In this document: in pieces, positions 59,961-64,000 of the stretch
Layout: each line of letters opens with the position of its first letter
Numbering within the stretch: position 1 is the first letter of the stretch
NCBI GenBank assembly: GCA_030674185.1
Contig: CM060307.1
Location: 47,265,681-47,329,680 of the forward strand
From: Monoplex corrugatus
Lineage: Eukaryota; Mollusca; Gastropoda; Littorinimorpha; Ranellidae
Reading direction: 5' to 3'
DNA length: 64,000 nt
Notes under the pieces: generated by a model
What the model saw: the letters and a program-made list of their open reading frames with translations, nothing else
What the model was told of the DNA's origin: nothing
The model's database searches: none
Position numbers and translations under genes: made by a program

Positions 59961-62234
59961 GCTGGAGGTGGGATAGAGAATATCATTCATCGAAAAAGAG
60001 CATGCAAAGAGCAGCTTCAAAGCTAGGACTTTATTTCCATGACTCTTTTTTCTGTGGCTTTTTTCCTTCTAAGCCCCAAGACTGGCACCTTGGGTTAATG
60101 TTGCCCGCATGTCCATTATCTCCCAATCCTGGCTGACACACGAATATAATTAAAGTACAAGCAGCCACATGAATGTAATAAATTAGTTACAAGCTGTAGA
60201 ACACAACTTCAAAAATCCCAATCACTCGCGTCATCTCAATCTGGATTCACACACACACACTCATCTCTTACAGCTTTCTCATTCTGGAGTCACACACAGA
60301 GACACATTCATCTCTTACATCATCTCTCTCACTCTGGAGTCACATACAGGCACATTCCATCTCTTAGAGTTGCAGTAGAATTGCACAAACGCACGTGCAC
60401 ACACAAAACATAGCGCACAGTATATACGACAAAGTATTTATTACAGTGCACACTGGACTATGCATCTTATTAAAAATGAATACATATGTTTAAAAGTTCA
60501 ATGTTATGGGGAAAAAGGGGGTGAAAGAGACATGAAATGTGTAGTTCTGTATCTTCTTTAGTCTATAATCTTTCTGAACTATGTCCAATGCATCAACCCA
60601 AATACAACACCAAAAGATAAATAATAATAATAATGCAAGGATATGACATATGTACCTAGATAGTAGATACACTGAGATTCACCCAATATATAGATACCAG
60701 CATTGACATTCAATCTATCTGTAAACTTGGGTGTTCTGTGAATTAAACTAGAAACATCAACATTACAGAATTAATCTCAAATCTGTGAACTGAACTACAA
60801 ACACCACACAACAGAATTATGCGTATGAACATAAGTCTTTCTTCTGTTTCTTGGAAACCAACAATCACTGCAACTTATTGGGGGGGGGGAGTATTATTTG
60901 ATTAAGTGTGTACAAAGCGCTAAAACAAACATTGACATGGCACACAATAAATAGAAGGAATAATCAACAGAAACATTTTCAATGACAATAAAAGAAGAAG
61001 CAAGGAGAAACTGTTTTCTCCAGATAGTCATTTCATTTTTATCATTGTTCAGTTGAAGTTTACCGTTTGTCATCTACGCTTTCAAGTCTGAAATACACAA
61101 CTGTATGCGGTGGGTAACAGACAGAAGCTGAGAAATATTACCAGCCATGCCGAGTTGATTCATCATCAGAAAAACTGCAGTGAAAATGGCTATAAAAGGT
61201 AACAATATCCGAGACTGGGTATGTACAGAGAATAAAAAGAAACGGGCCTAACACCGATCCCTTGCACTACCAGAGAGTTATGACTGAAACTATGACAGCG
61301 CATTTACAGAAATGACAAATGTACGGGGAAGAAGAGACAAAAGAGTAGAAAGATCAATAGTACCAAAACCGTCAGAAAACGTCAAGCAGATCTAGGAGAG
61401 ACATCAGAGATCTGACTGTCATCAAGAGCAGTGAGCAGATCATATGACTATTTTCAAGGCAGCAGTTTCAGTACTGTAATGGATACAGTACGCAGATTGC
61501 ACAGCAGTTTCAGTACTGTAATGGATACAGTACGCAGATTGCACAGAGTAGAAAAGGGTTTGCGTCAAAGGTGGCCATAAAGCTCGAGAAGCACAATCTT
61601 TTCAATCTTATATCAAGTTCAATTCTAAGAATTTTCAAAAATGCCAAGCCACAATCTTGGTATCTGTACTTCTTTATGTAGCTAATTTTGTTCTGTACAC
61701 ATACACCCATTCAATCATACTGACAACTATAATCTACCACACAACTCTTGTTCAAACTTGCTGGCTATTTAACTTATCAGCTGCATGACTAGCAACTTAA
61801 AACAATACTAATTAGTACTTACACATCACCCTTGGCCCAATCCATGTATTTGGTAGTCCATGTTCACATCACCTGACCAAACCCACATTTAGCACAGCTT
61901 TAATTTTGGCCCCAATGTATTTCATACACCAACAACAATTTCCTCTAAACTGACCCATATGCCTTGGATTCTCATGAAGGTTTTTATAGAATAAAACTGA
62001 GCAAACCGTTCTTCAGTGCTGAAATGGTTCCTAGACAACAATTACCTGCACAACAAAAAACGGAAGATTTCACCTGGGTGATGACTGAATTCCGTTTGAT
62101 CACAAGACCTGTGAAGTCAGTCAGCTCTATGCTTAATTTCTTGCTGTCTAAAATATTTAAGTTTAACTTATCCTTCAGACTAATTCATTTAACGCCGCCG
62201 ATGAAATCTTTGTGTGTAGATATTTTTGTTTTTG
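59961..62234. other. Gene-free interval with small tandem duplications
   Basis: 60236-60364 contains two to three copies of a roughly 55-bp unit (CTGGAGTCACA...CATCTCTTA). 61460-61546 is a two-copy 45-bp repeat (CAGCAGTTTCAGTACTGTAA). A plus-strand frame at 61964-62278 is unrecognised. Confidence 0.5.
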
Positions 62235-62507
62235 CTAATGTAGACTGTTATTTAATTCTACCCATACTTGATAAATAAAGGGCACCACCAGAATTGCCTT
62301 CAGTGGGCTCTTGACAAATTTTATCCTTTTCAGGCCGTTTTTAATCTTTTCACAACATGACGCTACGGCCGAAAGGTCGCTGTGGACACGTAGCGAGAAT
62401 GTTCGCAACGCCTGTTCTAAAATTAAATGCGTCGGTACGTCACCATAAATTCCCTCAAAACCTGTCGAAACTACACAAAGAAACTCTACTACATCATACG
62501 ATGCCAT
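62235..62507 (-). CDS. Candidate shared 5' coding exon
   Basis: The ATG at 62505-62507 is in a good context (GACAACATGG) and opens MASYDVVEFLCVVSTGFEGI, then YGDVPTHLILEQALRTFS. The region is richer in CpG than the rest of the window, as a 5' exon often is. Two GT dinucleotides would end the exon in phase 1 after a G: ACAG/GTTTTG (exon end 62462) and TATG/GTGACG (exon end 62444). Both match the phase every array acceptor requires. Neither is a strong donor and the protein is not recognised, so this is only a candidate. The real common exons may lie to the right of the window. Confidence 0.3.
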   Translation of the reverse strand: MASYDVVEFLCVVSTGFEGIYGDVPTHLILEQALRTFSLRVHSDLSAVASCCEKIKNGLKRIKFVKSPLKAILVVPFIYQVWVELNNSLH

Positions 62508-62873
62508 GTTGTCAGCTTAAAAGGGGCAATTTCATTGTTTAATTTGTGTTGAAAGCAACCAACTCCAACTCTTTGTCTCTTCATGTTACCCACGTCGTTC
62601 ATTCTGCTGTGTAAACATGGCTAAACGTTGGCTAAACGGACAACTTTCACGGCCGCCGAAGTAGAAGTAGAAGTGAATATAAGTTGTTAGTGTGGCTTTT
62701 TCAGTGTATCAAGTGCAGTGGTTGTGGCTTTATCAGTGTATCAAGTGTAGTGGTTGTAGCTTTTTAAGTGTTTCAGGTGTAGTGGTTGTGGCTTGTTCAG
62801 TGTATTTGTGCCAAGGTGATTTCAACAAATTTGTTCTTTTCATGAACCTGTATTAATTCATCACATCATCATC
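62508..62873. promoter_or_regulatory. Possible divergent promoter region
   Basis: Lies between a minus-strand ATG (62507) and a plus-strand ATG (62874). It holds a run of about three 34-36-bp tandem units (62693-62805; GTGGCTTTATCAGTGTATCA and AGTGTAGTGGTTGT). No TATA box is assigned. The call rests on the two facing start codons and is weak. Confidence 0.2.
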
Positions 62874-62903
62874 ATGGCTATGTCTTCATCATCAAATTCA
62901 AAG
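62874..62903 (+). CDS. Possible first exon of a plus-strand gene
   Basis: ATGGCTATG opens MAMSSSSNSK and meets AAG/GTTGGT, a usable donor in phase 0. The rest of the gene would lie downstream or past the right edge, and nothing confirms it. Confidence 0.2.
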
Positions 62904-64000
62904 GTTGGTGTATACTTTCCATATTTTTCCTTCCCTTCCACGAGTCTGTGTTTGTTTACATGTTCATGTTAATTTACTTGTTTGTTAACTTGTCTTTTTT
63001 TCATTTTGGGTTTTCTAAATTTCCTAATTATATGCACTTTATCATTTACTTTTTTATTTGCTATTCTGTTATCATATGGATGAAAAAAACATTTGCTTTA
63101 AAAGAAGCTATGTACTTATGTGAAATGACTGAAATAGTATATCCACACTATTTGTATAATGATATTGCCGATTATGTAACTATGTTACACTTTGTTACCA
63201 TTGTGTTCTAAAATGTTGAAATATTCTTTTATGTCCTTTTTCCTGCATTTTTGGCCATCATATGCTGAAAATAATTTTTATGAATCTCCTGTGCCTGTCT
63301 GGGGTTTCTGATTTTGTGGCTTACGTTGACATTTTCAAAAGTACAAAACATTAACTAAATGAATCTTTAAATATATTTTTGCTTCATTAGGGAGATGAAA
63401 GAGTGATCTAAAATGTTGTTCTAACATCAATAAGCTAGCTTTTATGGCCTACTAAGGAAAATTAAATTAAAATGACCAAAATAGGGTGTCCCCAGGGCAT
63501 ATCTGCTTCCTGCCTACAGTGTACTCAGGGAATAGTAGCAATAGTGAGGCAGTGTCGTGAAAAGACCTACAGTGTACTCAGGGAATAGTAGCTATAGTGA
63601 GGCAGTGTCCTGAAAAGGTTAAGCTCAAAATTGAACAGATCTGTTGATCTAATTTTGAATCAACTCTTGGTTTGGTTGTCCAGTTAAGAAATCTTGAGGC
63701 TGAATATTTCAGCATTCATTTGGGTTAAAACGAGTCTAATTGTCAGCCTTTTCAGTGACTTAAAAAACTGTTCTGATAGCTCAAAGACATTACCTTGCAA
63801 AACAATAATCTAAAAAAAATGTTAAAATTACACAAAATAATTATTTAAAAAAATGTTAAAATTACACAACTGGATTAAACAAAGTTTATTATTTGTGTGT
63901 CTGCACCAACAAATAGAAGAAAAATGTGCCCCCCCCCCCCCCTTCCCAGATCTAAAAGTTGGGTTGATCGGTTTTATTTCCAAACATCGGAGTCAGATTA
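62904..64000. other. Right flank, no gene recognised
   Basis: A hydrophobic plus-strand frame (62948-63211) is AT-rich and probably intronic. 63513-63618 is a two-copy direct repeat of about 53 bp (CTACAGTGTACTCAGGGAAT). Poly-C occurs at about 63929-63942. Confidence 0.5.

Overview
The window looks like nuclear DNA of an invertebrate animal, plausibly a mollusc. The organism call is an inference: no housekeeping gene is recognisable. The evidence is intron-rich, AT-rich sequence full of CA/GT microsatellites, long minisatellite arrays, a Tc1-type transposon, non-LTR retrotransposon tails, fold-back elements and SINE-like repeats. There are no bacterial operons, rRNA or CRISPR arrays.

The main content is a minus-strand array of 19 short related exons from 1.08 kb to 58.05 kb. 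Each follows a clear splice acceptor (pyrimidine tract, then TTGCAG or TTTCAG) and opens in the same phase, with two nucleotides completing a codon. Each then encodes a very basic segment built around R-x-Y-x-x-R-L-K-x-D-P-E-R-Y-x-x-x-K, and ends at its own stop codon. Seventeen look intact. Two are damaged: 41.5 kb carries a frameshift and 53.6 kb an in-frame TAA. Several neighbours are too close (about 320-360 bp) for separate promoters and first exons. The simplest reading is one large gene with interchangeable 3'-terminal exons, organised like Drosophila lola and mod(mdg4), where a shared 5' part is joined to one of many alternative C-terminal exons. I do not recognise the domain. Its basic character, and an AT-hook-like GRP motif in one exon, suggest nucleic-acid binding. 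The first two nucleotides sort by position: purine starts in exons 1-9, C in 10-13, T in 14-19. This suggests growth by local duplication. A possible shared 5' exon with phase-1 donors lies at 62.2-62.5 kb, but the true common exons may lie beyond the right edge.

Layout from left to right: exon 1 at 1.1 kb; a 28-bp minisatellite (1.8-2.8 kb); satellite A, 42-bp unit (2.95-6.0 kb); satellite B, unrelated 42-bp unit (7.8-12.5 kb); exon 2 at 12.8 kb. The interval 13-22 kb is a transposon-rich intron with a LINE tail, a TTAA fold-back element, a SINE-like repeat, a triple-copy hairpin and a defective Tc1 element. Exons 3-19 run from 22.1 to 58.0 kb, separated by microsatellites, 29-bp and 56-bp tandem repeats, further fold-back elements and a LINE fragment. 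From 58 to 64 kb there are a MULE transposase remnant, small tandem duplications and a possible divergent promoter.
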